Of a stretch of DNA of 64,000 bases, positions 23,973-32,901 are shown piece by piece. Within the stretch, counting starts at the first letter, position 1. Every line of letters begins with the position of its first letter. The stretch spans positions 1-64,000 of the forward strand of contig NZ_CAKMTD010000008.1 in the NCBI RefSeq assembly GCF_928391935.1. The letters run 5' to 3'. Source of the DNA: Rothia nasimurium (GTDB lineage Bacteria; Actinomycetota; Actinomycetes; Actinomycetales; Micrococcaceae). The notes below the pieces were generated by a model. That model was not told the origin of the DNA. It worked only from the letters and a program-made list of their open reading frames with translations, and did no database searches. The position numbers and the translations under genes were made by a program.

Positions 23973-24248
23973 ATGGCACAACTAGTAGCTGAGCGTAGCA
24001 GCATTAAGCTCGTAGAACTCAGAAACAACCTAGGCGACAAAGTCAACGAAGTAAGCTACACCAACCATCGCCTCACCATTACCCGCAACGGCAAACCCGT
24101 AGCGGCCCTCATCTCCGTCGACGATCTCGCCCTCCTCGAAGAACTGGAACTTAAGCAAGACTCAGAAGATATGGCCCGAGCAATTGCGGAAGATGACGGC
24201 TACCGCGTCAGCCTCGAAGAGTTTGAGGCCAAGCACGGCCTCGCCTAG
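23973..24248 (+). CDS. Phd/YefM-family antitoxin
   Basis: A 91-residue antitoxin. The N-terminal DNA-binding fold reads IKLVELRNNLGDKVNEVSYT, then RLTITRNGKPVAALISVDDL, the Phd/YefM signature. The acidic C-terminus (KQDSEDMARAIAEDDGYRV) would bind and neutralise the toxin. The ATG at 23973 follows GAGAAAG; the ATG at 23961 is an alternative. The pair is bracketed by palindromic elements at 23403 and 24298, which suggests it moved as a unit. Confidence 0.88.
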   Translation: MAQLVAERSSIKLVELRNNLGDKVNEVSYTNHRLTITRNGKPVAALISVDDLALLEELELKQDSEDMARAIAEDDGYRVSLEEFEAKHGLA

Positions 24249-24297
24249 CCCCACCCCGCCCGGCGCCTGCCCGATGTCCGAGCCGTCCACCCGCCTG

Positions 24298-24376
24298 GCG
24301 TCCGCGCAATTCATCTCGTTCACCCGAAATGCATACCAAACGATTAGGTATCCCAGGTGAACGAGATGAATTTTTA
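24298..24376. repeat. Palindromic element, right of the toxin-antitoxin pair
   Basis: AATTCATCTCGTTCACC pairs perfectly with GGTGAACGAGATGAATT across a ~30-base centre containing CCAAACGAT. It matches the left element over about 70 bases at roughly 80 percent by eye. TTTTT follows, so it may also terminate the antitoxin transcript. 24377-24573 shows no gene. Confidence 0.85.
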
Positions 24377-24573
24377 ACTTTTGAGGGGCAGGACGGGCGG
24401 GGGTGGGGCCGGGTTTGGGGGAGTTCGGGCCAGGTCGGACGACGGCTGGGAGCGGCTGAGTACATGTAGGGCAGGACGGGCCCGGCCCACCACACTGCCC
24501 CAATACCAGCGTCCGCAACGCTCCGCGTCCGCAATGCCCACAGCCCCGGGGGTAACTGCGGTATTTTGGAAGG

Positions 24574-25164
24574 GTGCTATTTTCTGATCAGGACATCCGC
24601 AAAGACCTAGCGGCAGGCCGCATTCAGCTCGAACCCTACGACGAGGCTATGATCCAGCCGGCCTCCGTCGACGTGCGCCTCGACCGCTTCTTCCGTCTCT
24701 TCGACAACCACAAATACCCCCACATTGACCCCTCCCAGGAGCAAAAAGACCTGACCCGCCTGGTAGAAGTCGCCCCTGACGAGCCCTTCATCCTGCACCC
24801 CGGCGAGTTCGTGCTCGGGGCAACCTACGAGAAGGTCACCCTCCCCAATGACGTGGCTGCCCGCCTGGAGGGCAAGTCATCGCTGGGACGCCTGGGCCTG
24901 CTCACCCACTCCACCGCCGGGTTCATCGACCCCGGCTTCTCAGGGCACGTCACCCTCGAACTGTCCAACATGGCGACCCTGCCCATCATGCTCTGGCCCG
25001 GGTCTAAGGTCGGCCAGCTCTGCTTCTTCAAGCTGACCAGCCCCGTCGAAAACGCCTACGGCACCGGCCCCTACGGCAACCGTTACCAGGGGCAGCGCGG
25101 TCCCACGGCCTCCCGCAGCTACCTGAACTTCCACCGCACCACCATCCCCACCGCTGACCAGTAA
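24574..25164 (+). CDS. dcd: dCTP deaminase
   Basis: A 196-residue enzyme converting dCTP to dUTP (or to dUMP in bifunctional actinobacterial forms) for thymidylate supply. Family blocks: [39 protein letters not shown] (substrate-binding Ser and Arg), [16 protein letters not shown] with the catalytic Glu, and the C-terminal [11 protein letters not shown] over the active site. The GTG start follows GGAAGG. It is a stand-alone gene ending at a strong terminator. Confidence 0.95.
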   Translation: MLFSDQDIRKDLAAGRIQLEPYDEAMIQPASVDVRLDRFFRLFDNHKYPHIDPSQEQKDLTRLVEVAPDEPFILHPGEFVLGATYEKVTLPNDVAARLEGKSSLGRLGLLTHSTAGFIDPGFSGHVTLELSNMATLPIMLWPGSKVGQLCFFKLTSPVENAYGTGPYGNRYQGQRGPTASRSYLNFHRTTIPTADQ

Positions 25165-25172
25165 AAAGACAA

Positions 25173-25207
25173 GACTCAGGCCCCCTGAATAGCAGGGGGC
25201 CTGAGCT
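25173..25207 (+). terminator. Intrinsic terminator after dcd
   Basis: CTCAGGCCCCCT and AGGGGGCCTGAG pair around GAATAGC, followed by CTTAT. Confidence 0.85.
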
Positions 25208-25227
25208 TATAGGGTAGGTAGTCGGAG

Positions 25228-26538
25228 CTATTGGGCAGGCTGGGGGTTCTTCATCGGAAGAACCAGCAGCAGGCCAGCGGCGAGGACTAGGACGATTCCG
25301 AGAATCCCCCAAATCTGGCTACCCATTTGGGTGACGAAGAGGCCGAAGAGGGCCGGGGCGAGGAAGCTGGCCGCGCGTCCTGTCGTCGAGTAGAGGCCAT
25401 AAATTTCGCCCTCCTGGCCCTCCTCTACCAGGCGCCCCAGGTAGGAGCGGGCAGCGGACTGGGCGGGCCCGACGAAGGTGCAGAGGGTCAGGCCGCAGAT
25501 CCAGAACATGGTGGTGGACGGCCAAATCAGCAGGGGCAGGGCCGTGATAATCAGGGCGGTGAGGGAGGCGACGATGACGCTCTTGGGGCCGAAGCGGTCG
25601 TCGAACCAGCCGCCGGCCATGGCCCCGAGGCCAGCGACGATATTGCCGAAGATGGCGAAGACAATGACCTGGTTGGTGCTGAAGCCGAAGGCACCTGCTG
25701 CGAGGACGCCGCCGAAGGTGAAAATACCGTTCAGGCCGTCGCGGAACACTGCAGATGAGATGAGGAAGTAGAGGGTGGTGGGGGCCTCGCGGCGCAGGCG
25801 ACGCACGGTGGCGAAGAGCTCTTTGTAGGAGGAGAGGAAGCTGCCGGTGGTAGCCTGAGCCCGGACGGTCTGGGGCATGGACCGCATACGCAGAATCAGG
25901 GGCAGGGAGAAGACCAGGCCCCAGAGGGCGCAGAAGAGCGCAACAGCACGGATGTTGAGGGAGTTTTCCTCTGGTATTCCTAGGAGGCCGGGGCTGATGA
26001 AGCCCACGAGTACCAGCCCCAGGGCGATAATGCCGCCGAAGTAGCCAGCTGCCCAGCCGAGGCCGCTGGCCTTGCCGATGGTGTCCCGGGTGGAGATGGT
26101 GGGCAAAATGGCGTTGTAGTTGACGACGGCGAACTCATTCACCAGGTTGCCCGCTGCCAGGAGGGCCACACCTAGCACCAGGTGGTCGGGGGAGGGGGCG
26201 ACGAAGAAGCAGAGGGCCATGATGAGCACGAGGAGCAGGCTGTTGACCGTGAGCCAGAGGCGACGGCGGCCGTTGGCGTCTGCCCGCTGGCCGGAGACAG
26301 GGGCGAGTAAGGCAATGAGGATACCTGCGATGGTCAGGCCGAAGGAGAGGGTGCCGGTGGTGTGGACCTCGTCGCCGAAGGCGCTACTGGTGAGGTAGAC
26401 GGCGAAGACGAAGGTCGTCATGATCGCCTGGAAGCTGGCGTTGCCGACGTCCCACAGGGCCCAGGAGAAAATGGTGGACCGGGAGGCCGGTTCCCGTGTG
26501 GTGGACGGGGCGGCAGCGTCCTTCAAAGTTGTGCTCAT
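25228..26538 (-). CDS. MFS transporter, Atg22/UMF1-like family
   Basis: A 436-residue transporter with about twelve membrane segments. Blocks typical of the Atg22-like group: SWALWDVGNASFQAIMTTFV in the first helix, LGWAAGYFGGIIALGLVL, and GPAQSAARSYLGRLVEEGQE with GEIYGLYSTTGRAASFLAP in the second half. These bacterial relatives of the yeast vacuolar amino-acid exporter probably export small solutes, but the substrate is unknown. I start at the ATG at 26538 (MSTTLKDAAA), since the frame upstream crosses a terminator. Confidence 0.88.
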   Translation of the reverse strand: MSTTLKDAAAPSTTREPASRSTIFSWALWDVGNASFQAIMTTFVFAVYLTSSAFGDEVHTTGTLSFGLTIAGILIALLAPVSGQRADANGRRRLWLTVNSLLLVLIMALCFFVAPSPDHLVLGVALLAAGNLVNEFAVVNYNAILPTISTRDTIGKASGLGWAAGYFGGIIALGLVLVGFISPGLLGIPEENSLNIRAVALFCALWGLVFSLPLILRMRSMPQTVRAQATTGSFLSSYKELFATVRRLRREAPTTLYFLISSAVFRDGLNGIFTFGGVLAAGAFGFSTNQVIVFAIFGNIVAGLGAMAGGWFDDRFGPKSVIVASLTALIITALPLLIWPSTTMFWICGLTLCTFVGPAQSAARSYLGRLVEEGQEGEIYGLYSTTGRAASFLAPALFGLFVTQMGSQIWGILGIVLVLAAGLLLVLPMKNPQPAQ

Positions 26539-26600
26539 GCCTGCAATGTTACCGGCCAGGTGAACACTCACCCCCGTTGAACGGCAGGATAACAAGAAAA

Positions 26601-26642
26601 AAGTGCAGGATTCCACCAAATAAGAGGTGGATTCCTGCACTT
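26601..26642. terminator. Long stem-loop between two minus-strand genes
   Basis: AAGTGCAGGATTCCACC and GGTGGATTCCTGCACTT pair (one mismatch) around AAATAAGA. On the minus strand it follows the DUF4235 gene and would end that transcript. Confidence 0.8.
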
Positions 26643-26677
26643 GGAGGGCCAGCCTGGGCCCGTGAGATGTTTTAGGT

Positions 26678-26950
26678 TTAGATCTCGGACTGGTCGCCGC
26701 GCTGGGCCAGGGACTTGGCCTCAAACTTGTACTGGGCGCGGGTAATGCTGACCTTGATGACGGTGCCGACCAGGCCAGTAATCAGGGACCAGAGGATGAT
26801 GTCGCGCCAGCGTTCGTCGTCCTCGGGGTTGTTGGCCGGGGGCTGGTTGCCGGTGATTTTGGTCCAGCTTGCTGAGAGGACCTTGTTGGCCAGGGCTACG
26901 CCGCCGAGTGAGGCGGCGGTGCCTACGATCTTGATGAGGGGGTTGCTCAT
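26678..26950 (-). CDS. DUF4235 small membrane protein
   Basis: A 90-residue protein with two hydrophobic segments (GTAASLGGVALANKVLSASW and IILWSLITGLVGTVIKVSIT). This layout and the motif W-x-K-x-T-G match DUF4235, a family restricted mostly to actinobacteria. Function unknown. GGGAAGG precedes the ATG. The intergenic stretch to the riboswitch at 27158 holds no other gene. Confidence 0.82.
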   Translation of the reverse strand: MSNPLIKIVGTAASLGGVALANKVLSASWTKITGNQPPANNPEDDERWRDIILWSLITGLVGTVIKVSITRAQYKFEAKSLAQRGDQSEI

Positions 26951-27108
26951 AACCTTCCCTTTCCATACGAATGGGAGCCCCTGTCTGGGGCGCTCTTACC
27001 CCAATGCTATCAGTGCTGTGTAGTTGTGTGGGTAAGGACGCGGTCATGCAGGGCCCCAGTGAGAGGAAGGAGGCCAGCCCCCTCTTCCTTTTTGTTCTGT
27101 GACCTGCC

Positions 27109-27114
27109 TATACT
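27109..27114 (+). promoter_or_regulatory. Candidate -10 element of the thiamine-transport operon
   Basis: TATACT, 48 bases before the TPP aptamer, is a good actinobacterial -10. No clear -35 is visible at the right spacing. A perfect hairpin (GGCAGGG/CCCTGCC, 27138-27156) lies between it and the aptamer. Confidence 0.45.
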
Positions 27115-27157
27115 AGTGTGGCTCGTGTTACGCGGGCGGCAGGGTGAGTCCCTGCCA

Positions 27158-27240
27158 CGACAGGGGAGCACCAAGTGGTGCTGAGAGTGCACATGCAGAC
27201 CCTCGAACCTGATCCGGTTAGTACCGGCGCTAGGGAGTCG
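27158..27240 (+). ncRNA. TPP riboswitch (THI element)
   Basis: The aptamer shows the conserved blocks GGGGAGCACC, GGTGCTGAGAGTGC, GACCCTCGAACCTGATC, CGGTTAGTACCGGCG and TAGGGAGTCG. P1 is closed by CGAC/GTCG. Bound thiamine pyrophosphate is expected to switch off the ykoEDC genes. The region to 27358 has a CGCCTC/GAGGCG stem that may be part of the expression platform, but no obvious T-run terminator. Confidence 0.95.
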
Positions 27241-27358
27241 AAAACTTTCAAAAGCCCAGCCGCCTCACCCCGGCCGTCCTGCCCCAAGAGCAGGGAGCCG
27301 ACGAGGAGGCGAGGGCCTGTGCATGCCCCCTTTGTATATAGATTCAAAGGAAGGCTTT

Positions 27359-27976
27359 ATGTCTACACCCAAAAAAACCGCGCTGACCTGGCGCGTCAAT
27401 GACATTGTTGTCGCATCTGTGCTGGCTGTTGCCTGCGCTATCCTCTTCTGGTTCTGGAACATCGTCGGCTATAAGGCCACTACGGCAGCCCTGGCTCTGG
27501 CCCCGGAGTATGCCTCCCTCATGGGTGGGACCTGGCTGCTGGCGGGCGTCCTGGGCGGCCTGATTATTCGTAAGCCCGGCGCTGCCCTCTACACCGAGCT
27601 GCTGGCCGCTATTATTTCTATGCTCATGGGCAGTGACTACGGCTGGCAGATCGTGCTTTCTGGCATTATTCAGGGAATTGGCGCTGAACTGGTCTTCGCC
27701 CTCTTCCTCTACCGGCTCTGGATCTTGCCCGTTGCCCTGCTGGCTGGTGCTGTGTCTGGTGCCTTCATGAGCGTTTCTGAGCTGATTATTTACTACGCCG
27801 GTGTTTTTGAGGGGGCTAAGGCTGTTGCCTACGCTACCGGCGGTATCATTTCTGGCACGATTCTGGCCGGGCTGGTTGCCTGGCTGCTGACCCGCGCCCT
27901 TGTCGCCACCGGCGTCCTAGATTCCCTGGCCTCTGGCCGGGCCCGCGCCCGCCGTACCACCCCCTCCCACAGTTAG
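27359..27976 (+). CDS. ykoE: ECF transporter S component, YkoE type
   Basis: A 205-residue membrane protein with five or six helices, the substrate-binding component for thiamine or its precursor. The block WNIVGYKATTAALALAPEYA and SDYGWQIVLSGIIQGIGAEL are typical of YkoE. The ATG at 27359 follows AAGGAAGG, so the upstream in-frame ATG is not used. The C-terminus is basic. A TPP riboswitch upstream and ykoD/ykoC downstream fix the substrate class. Confidence 0.92.
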   Translation: MSTPKKTALTWRVNDIVVASVLAVACAILFWFWNIVGYKATTAALALAPEYASLMGGTWLLAGVLGGLIIRKPGAALYTELLAAIISMLMGSDYGWQIVLSGIIQGIGAELVFALFLYRLWILPVALLAGAVSGAFMSVSELIIYYAGVFEGAKAVAYATGGIISGTILAGLVAWLLTRALVATGVLDSLASGRARARRTTPSHS

Positions 27977-27983
27977 GTCAGGC

Positions 27984-29615
27984 GTGCCCACCGAACCCAC
28001 CTCAAGCTCCCGCCCCCTTCCTAATGAGGGGGCGGGGGTGCCCCCCGTCCAGCCGGTGAGGACGCGCGGGGCCCACCTGGCTACCCGCGATTTCGGCTGG
28101 CACCACCCCGGACGCCCGGCCCCGGCCTTCGCCCATCTCACCTTTGACATCACCCCCGGTGAAAAGGTCCTGCTGGTTGGTCCCTCCGGCGCGGGTAAGT
28201 CCACCCTCCTGCACGCCCTGGGCGGGCTGGTTGAGGACGAAGACGGCCAATCCCAGCTCGGCACCCTCACCATCGACGGCCTCCCCGCCCGCGAGGCCCG
28301 GGGCCGCTGCGGCCTCATGCAGCAGGACCCCGAAAGCTCCATCGTCCTAGCCCGCGTTGGCGACGACGTCGCCTTCGGCCCCGAAAACCTCGCCGTCCCC
28401 CGCGAGCAGATTTGGCCCCGCGTCACCGAAGCCCTCACCGCAGTCGGCCTCAACCACCTGGACCTCAACCACCCCACCAGCGCCCTCTCCGGTGGCCAGA
28501 AACAACGCCTGGGCCTCGCCGGAATCTTGGCCATGCACCCCGGCGCCCTGCTCCTGGACGAACCCACCGCCAACCTCGACCCCGCAGGCGTCATTGAAGT
28601 GCGCGACTCCGTGCTGGCCGCTGCCCAGGCCGCCGGGGCCACCCTCGTCGTGATCGAACACCGCATAGACGTCTGGGCCCAGCACATGGACAGGATCATC
28701 ATCCTCGGGCCAGGCAAGGACGGGGCCGCTACCATCACCCACGACGGGCCACCCGCAGCCGTCCTCCACCAGGCCCGCACCTCCCTGATCGCAGGAGGTG
28801 TCTGGGTGCCCGGCCACACCCCCCACCCGCCAGCCCCCGCCGGAACAGCCACCGGCACCACCGCCCTACTCGAAGCCCGCGACCTCACCATCACCCGCGC
28901 CACCCCCACCCGTCGCCAACGCAAGGAACGAGCCCGGGCCCTCGCAGCCGGGACAACCCCCGTCCTCGACCTACCTGCCGTCGCCACCGGAATCAACCTC
29001 ACCCTCCACGCCGGGGAACACCTGGCCCTCGTTGGCGGAAACGGCAGCGGCAAATCAACCCTGGCCCTCACCCTCGCAGGCCTCCTCACCCCCGCCACCG
29101 GGCAGGTCTACGCCCACCCCACCCTCACCGGGGCAGATACCCTCAGCCACGACCTCACCACCTGGCCCGCCGCCGAACTCGCCCACCGAATCGGCTACGT
29201 CTTCCAAGACCCCGAACAACAATTCATCACCCCCAGCGTCCGCGCCGAACTCGAATTCGGCCCCCGCCACCTAGCCAAAACCCGCAGAACCCCGCTCAAC
29301 GAGGCCGACCTAGCCCAGCGCGTCGACACCCTCCTGGCTAAACTCCACCTCACCCACCTGGCCAACGCCAACCCCTTCACCCTCTCCGGCGGCGAAAAAC
29401 GACGCCTATCCGTCGCCACCGCCCTCGCCACCGAACCTGCCATCCTGGTGCTCGACGAACCCACCTTCGGCCAAGACTCCACCACCTGGGCCGAACTCGT
29501 CACCCTCATTCGCGAACTCCTCACCCAAGGAACCGCCGTCATCTCCGTCACCCACGACACCGACTACATCGCAGCCCTCGGCGGCACCACCTACCGCCTA
29601 GGAGGCCGCCCATGA
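27984..29615 (+). CDS. ykoD: ECF transporter double ATPase, YkoD type
   Basis: A 543-residue protein containing two ABC ATPase domains in one chain. The first has Walker A GPSGAGKST near residue 66 and signature LSGGQKQR near 167, with Walker B LLLDEPTANLDP. The second has GGNGSGKST near 351, LSGGEKRR near 466 and LVLDEPTFGQD. A short linker with a Pro/Ala-rich segment joins them. It energises uptake by the YkoE/YkoC complex. GTG start 8 bases after ykoE; its stop overlaps ykoC by 4 bases. Confidence 0.93.
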   Translation: MPTEPTSSSRPLPNEGAGVPPVQPVRTRGAHLATRDFGWHHPGRPAPAFAHLTFDITPGEKVLLVGPSGAGKSTLLHALGGLVEDEDGQSQLGTLTIDGLPAREARGRCGLMQQDPESSIVLARVGDDVAFGPENLAVPREQIWPRVTEALTAVGLNHLDLNHPTSALSGGQKQRLGLAGILAMHPGALLLDEPTANLDPAGVIEVRDSVLAAAQAAGATLVVIEHRIDVWAQHMDRIIILGPGKDGAATITHDGPPAAVLHQARTSLIAGGVWVPGHTPHPPAPAGTATGTTALLEARDLTITRATPTRRQRKERARALAAGTTPVLDLPAVATGINLTLHAGEHLALVGGNGSGKSTLALTLAGLLTPATGQVYAHPTLTGADTLSHDLTTWPAAELAHRIGYVFQDPEQQFITPSVRAELEFGPRHLAKTRRTPLNEADLAQRVDTLLAKLHLTHLANANPFTLSGGEKRRLSVATALATEPAILVLDEPTFGQDSTTWAELVTLIRELLTQGTAVISVTHDTDYIAALGGTTYRLGGRP

Positions 29616-30412
29616 CCCACGACCTCTTCGCCCCAACACCAGCCCACGCCAGCCGAATCGGCCAACTCTCAGCAGGCAGCAAACTCCTCGCCACCCTCAT
29701 CCTTACCCTCGGCCTGATCCTCATCAAAGACTGGGTCAGCGCCACCGCGATCCTCTGCCTAGAACTCGCCCTCTTCGCCACCTGGGGCCTCAACCCCCTC
29801 ACCCTCTTCGCCCGCTTCTGGCCCCTCCTCATCGGCACCCTCCTCACCGGCTGGTCCACCTCCCTCATCGCCGACAAAACCGGCGAAACCCTCCTGCAGG
29901 TCGGCTTCATCTGGATCACCAGCGACTCAGCAGCCGCCGGTATCGCCCTCATGCTCCGCAGCCTGGCCCTCATACTCCCCGGCGTCCTTCTCATCACCAC
30001 CACCGACCCCACCGACATCGCCGACGCCCTCGCCCAAACCGCCAAACTCCCCGCCCGCTTCGTCCTCGCCGCCCTAGCCGCCCTCCGCCTCACCACCCTC
30101 ATGATGAGCGAATGGCACGCCCTCGGAGCGGCCCGACGCGCCCGCGGCCTCGGGGCCAGCGACAGCCTGCTACGACAAGCCAAAACAGTCACCGGCCAGG
30201 GTTTCGCCCTGCTCGTCCAATCCATCCGACGCGGTACCCGCCTAGCCACCACCATGGAAGCCCGGGGCTTCGGCGCAGGGGCCCGCACCTGGGCCCGCAC
30301 CTCCGTCTACCGACGCGACGACCTCACCTTCCTCCTCATCAGCCTCGGAATCCTCGCCACCGGCTACGCAACCGCCGCCTGGGCCGGGACACTCACCTGG
30401 GTATGGATGTAG
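29612..30412 (+). CDS. ykoC: ECF transporter T component, YkoC type
   Basis: A 266-residue membrane protein of the CbiQ/EcfT family, which couples the ATPase to the S component. It has five or six hydrophobic segments and the coupling-helix motif ALGAARRARGL, followed by a second basic motif MEARGFGAGART; both contain the A-R-G core expected in EcfT. ATGA overlap with ykoD shows coupling. With ykoE and ykoD it makes a complete thiamine-type importer. Confidence 0.92.
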   Translation: MTHDLFAPTPAHASRIGQLSAGSKLLATLILTLGLILIKDWVSATAILCLELALFATWGLNPLTLFARFWPLLIGTLLTGWSTSLIADKTGETLLQVGFIWITSDSAAAGIALMLRSLALILPGVLLITTTDPTDIADALAQTAKLPARFVLAALAALRLTTLMMSEWHALGAARRARGLGASDSLLRQAKTVTGQGFALLVQSIRRGTRLATTMEARGFGAGARTWARTSVYRRDDLTFLLISLGILATGYATAAWAGTLTWVWM

Positions 30413-30421
30413 GGTTAAGAC

Positions 30422-31306
30422 ATGACTACACCCACCGTTGTACGGCTGACCCAGGACCACCCCGCAGGCACCCTCGCCGACGCCAGCACCCCCCTCATCA
30501 AGATCGAAGACCAAGGCCTCACCCGGGGCGACGGCGTCTTCGAAACCATGCTGGCCGCCAACCGCACCGTCCGAAAATTCGACTCCCACCTGGCCCGCCT
30601 CGCAAGCTCCGCCCGTCTCCTCGACCTCCCCCTACCCGACGAAGCCAACCTGCGTGCCGCCGTCCAACTGGCCGTCGACTCCGCCGAACCCGGTGCACAG
30701 ACCGTGCTCGGCGAAGAACACACCGTCAAAATCATCATCTCCCGTGGAACCGTCGAAGACGGCCCCCACACCTGGGTCACCGCAGCCCCCTCCGCCCCCA
30801 GCATTCTGCACCAGCGCGAGCACGGCGTCCGCGCCATGCTCCTACCCCGAGGCCACGACCCCGCCGAAGACTCCGCCTACCCCTGGCTCCTCTCCGGCGC
30901 CAAAACCCTCTCCTACGCCGTCAACATGTCAGTCCTCCGCTACGTTGCCCAGCACGGGGCCGACGACGCCATCTGGATCACCGACGACCGCCGCATTCTT
31001 GAGGGAGCCACCTCCTCCGTCATCGTCGCCGTCACCGAAGGCGACAAAAAAGTGCTCTACACCCCCGAACCCGCCCACGGCATCCTGCCCGGCACCACCC
31101 AGGGCACCATCTTCACCCGCGCCCGCGACAAAGGCTGGGAACTCGGCTACGGCCCCCTCTACCCCCAAGACCTCCTCGAAGCAGACGCCGTCTGGCTCGC
31201 GTCCTCGGTGCGCCTCCTGGCCCCCGTCAGCCACCTCAACGGAACAGCCCTGGCCACCAACAAGGCCCTCACCGACGAACTCATGGGCTACCTAGCCCAG
31301 GGATAA
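30422..31306 (+). CDS. Class IV aminotransferase, probable aminodeoxychorismate lyase
   Basis: A 294-residue PLP enzyme. The N-terminal block GLTRGDGVFETMLAANR is the class IV signature. The PLP lysine is in LSGAKTLSYAVNM near residue 161, and GILPGTTQGTIF binds the cofactor phosphate. It most resembles 4-amino-4-deoxychorismate lyase (PabC), which makes p-aminobenzoate for folate. Branched-chain or D-amino-acid aminotransferase activity cannot be excluded. It follows ykoC by 9 bases and may be co-transcribed under the TPP riboswitch. Confidence 0.83.
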   Translation: MTTPTVVRLTQDHPAGTLADASTPLIKIEDQGLTRGDGVFETMLAANRTVRKFDSHLARLASSARLLDLPLPDEANLRAAVQLAVDSAEPGAQTVLGEEHTVKIIISRGTVEDGPHTWVTAAPSAPSILHQREHGVRAMLLPRGHDPAEDSAYPWLLSGAKTLSYAVNMSVLRYVAQHGADDAIWITDDRRILEGATSSVIVAVTEGDKKVLYTPEPAHGILPGTTQGTIFTRARDKGWELGYGPLYPQDLLEADAVWLASSVRLLAPVSHLNGTALATNKALTDELMGYLAQG

Positions 31307-31376
31307 GCTAGTCCAGGGTAAAACAGCCCAGGGGCAAGCCAGCTCAGGCACCGCCTAGCCCCACCCCATAAAACCA

Positions 31377-31421
31377 AGCGCCCCGCCTCCTGACCTTTCA
31401 AAAGTCAGGACGCGGGGCGCT
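31377..31421. terminator. Bidirectional stem-loop
   Basis: AGCGCCCCGC pairs with GCGGGGCGCT, and inside TCCTGAC pairs with GTCAGGA around CTTTCAAAA. It sits between convergent genes. Confidence 0.8.
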
Positions 31422-31497
31422 CGCCGTCGGGCCGGAGGTTTGAGGGCCTGGGCTAGCGGGCTGGGCTAGTGGGCTGGGGCTCTTGAGAGCCGGGGCC

Positions 31498-32733
31498 TTA
31501 GGAGGGGCGGTCGGTGACGTAGTCGCTGGGGGAGCGCGGCGTGGTGAAGAGGCTCAGGCCAGCGAGTAGGGAAAAGCCCAGCATGGTCAGGGCCATGGGC
31601 AGGTAGGCGCTACTGCCGCCCAGGGCCACCAGGGGAGCAGACAGGCCACCGACCAGGGACTGGGTTGTGCCCATCAGGGCCGACGCCGACCCCGCTATAT
31701 GGCGGGCCTCGCCCATAGCCAGGGCCGAGGCGTTACCGAAAATAAGGCCCACCGAGGTGGTAAAGGTAAAGAGCAGAATCATAGTCACCAGTAGCGACGG
31801 GCCCATTAGGAAGTGCAGGGTTAAAAGAACCGACACCAGCAGGATCGAGCTAGCGCCCACTGTCAAAATGGTTCGCTGGGCAACCCGGCCAATCAGGAAA
31901 GCATTGATGAAGGAAGCCAGCACCACGCCCATGGAGTTGAACCCAAAAGCGTAGGTGAAGTGAACTTCTGAGAGTCCCATGACGTTCTGTAGCAGGTAGG
32001 GGGAGCCCGACACATAGGCAAAGAGGGCCCCGAAGGCCAGCACCAGGGTCAGCATAAACCCCCGGTAGCGGCGGTTCTTGGCGACCTCCACCATGCCGGT
32101 GTAGACGGTGAGCAGGCTGCCGGTGCGGCGGCGCTCCGGCGGGAGGGATTCTTTCACGAAGAGGGCAACCAGCACCATGGAACAGGCCACCAGAACAGCA
32201 ATGACCTTGAAAACATCCCGCCATGTACCGTAGGTCAGCACCACCCCGCCGAGGAGGGGCGCCACGACCGGGGCGAACCCGTTGATCATCATCATGACGC
32301 TCATGAGCTTGGCCGTCTGCAGGCCGCTGGTGGAATCAACAATGACGGCCCGAGACAGCACCAGCCCGATAGCCCCGGTAAAGCCCATGAGGAAGCGGGA
32401 GGCAATCAGGATCTCAATGGTGGGGGCAAAGGCGCAGGCCAGGGTGGCGGCGGCGCAGAGGACGACCCCCACCAGCAGGGGCAGGCGTCGTCCGGTCTTA
32501 TCGGAGAGGGGCCCGACGACGAACTGCCCGGCCCCCATACCGGCCAGGAAGGCGGTCAGGGTCAGCTGGACGGTCGGGGCTGTGGTGGCCAGGTCAGAGG
32601 CGATGGTCGGCAGGGCGGCCAGGTACATATCAATGGCCAGCGGCCCCACCGCCGTCAAGGACGCCAGGGTGAAAATAGTAACCAGGGGCAGGCCGGGGCC
32701 CTCCGCTGGCTCCTGCTGGTGGGGCGTGCTCAT
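31498..32733 (-). CDS. Bcr/CflA-family MFS drug exporter
   Basis: A 411-residue transporter with twelve membrane segments. The first helix ends in AIDMYLAALPTIASDL, the classical Bcr/CflA start. MFS motif A is GPLSDKTGRRLPLLVG near residue 75, and the antiporter motif C lies in LVLSRAVIVD-type sequence in the fourth-fifth helix. Likely substrates are drugs, sulfonamides or cysteine-type metabolites. AGAAAGG precedes the ATG. 32734-32901 shows no gene. Confidence 0.9.
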   Translation of the reverse strand: MSTPHQQEPAEGPGLPLVTIFTLASLTAVGPLAIDMYLAALPTIASDLATTAPTVQLTLTAFLAGMGAGQFVVGPLSDKTGRRLPLLVGVVLCAAATLACAFAPTIEILIASRFLMGFTGAIGLVLSRAVIVDSTSGLQTAKLMSVMMMINGFAPVVAPLLGGVVLTYGTWRDVFKVIAVLVACSMVLVALFVKESLPPERRRTGSLLTVYTGMVEVAKNRRYRGFMLTLVLAFGALFAYVSGSPYLLQNVMGLSEVHFTYAFGFNSMGVVLASFINAFLIGRVAQRTILTVGASSILLVSVLLTLHFLMGPSLLVTMILLFTFTTSVGLIFGNASALAMGEARHIAGSASALMGTTQSLVGGLSAPLVALGGSSAYLPMALTMLGFSLLAGLSLFTTPRSPSDYVTDRPS

Positions 32734-32901
32734 AGGCGACCTTTCTTACTGATACTGATAACCGGGCCTGACAAACCGACCCGCCTGGGCACGACAGTTG
32801 GCTGGGTGGGCCCTAACTGTGGGCCACACGGCGGGCCCTGCTGCGGGCCCTAGTATTCTACGCCCCCGGGCCCAAGTATGCAGAACTGCATGAAGGCGGG
32901 G

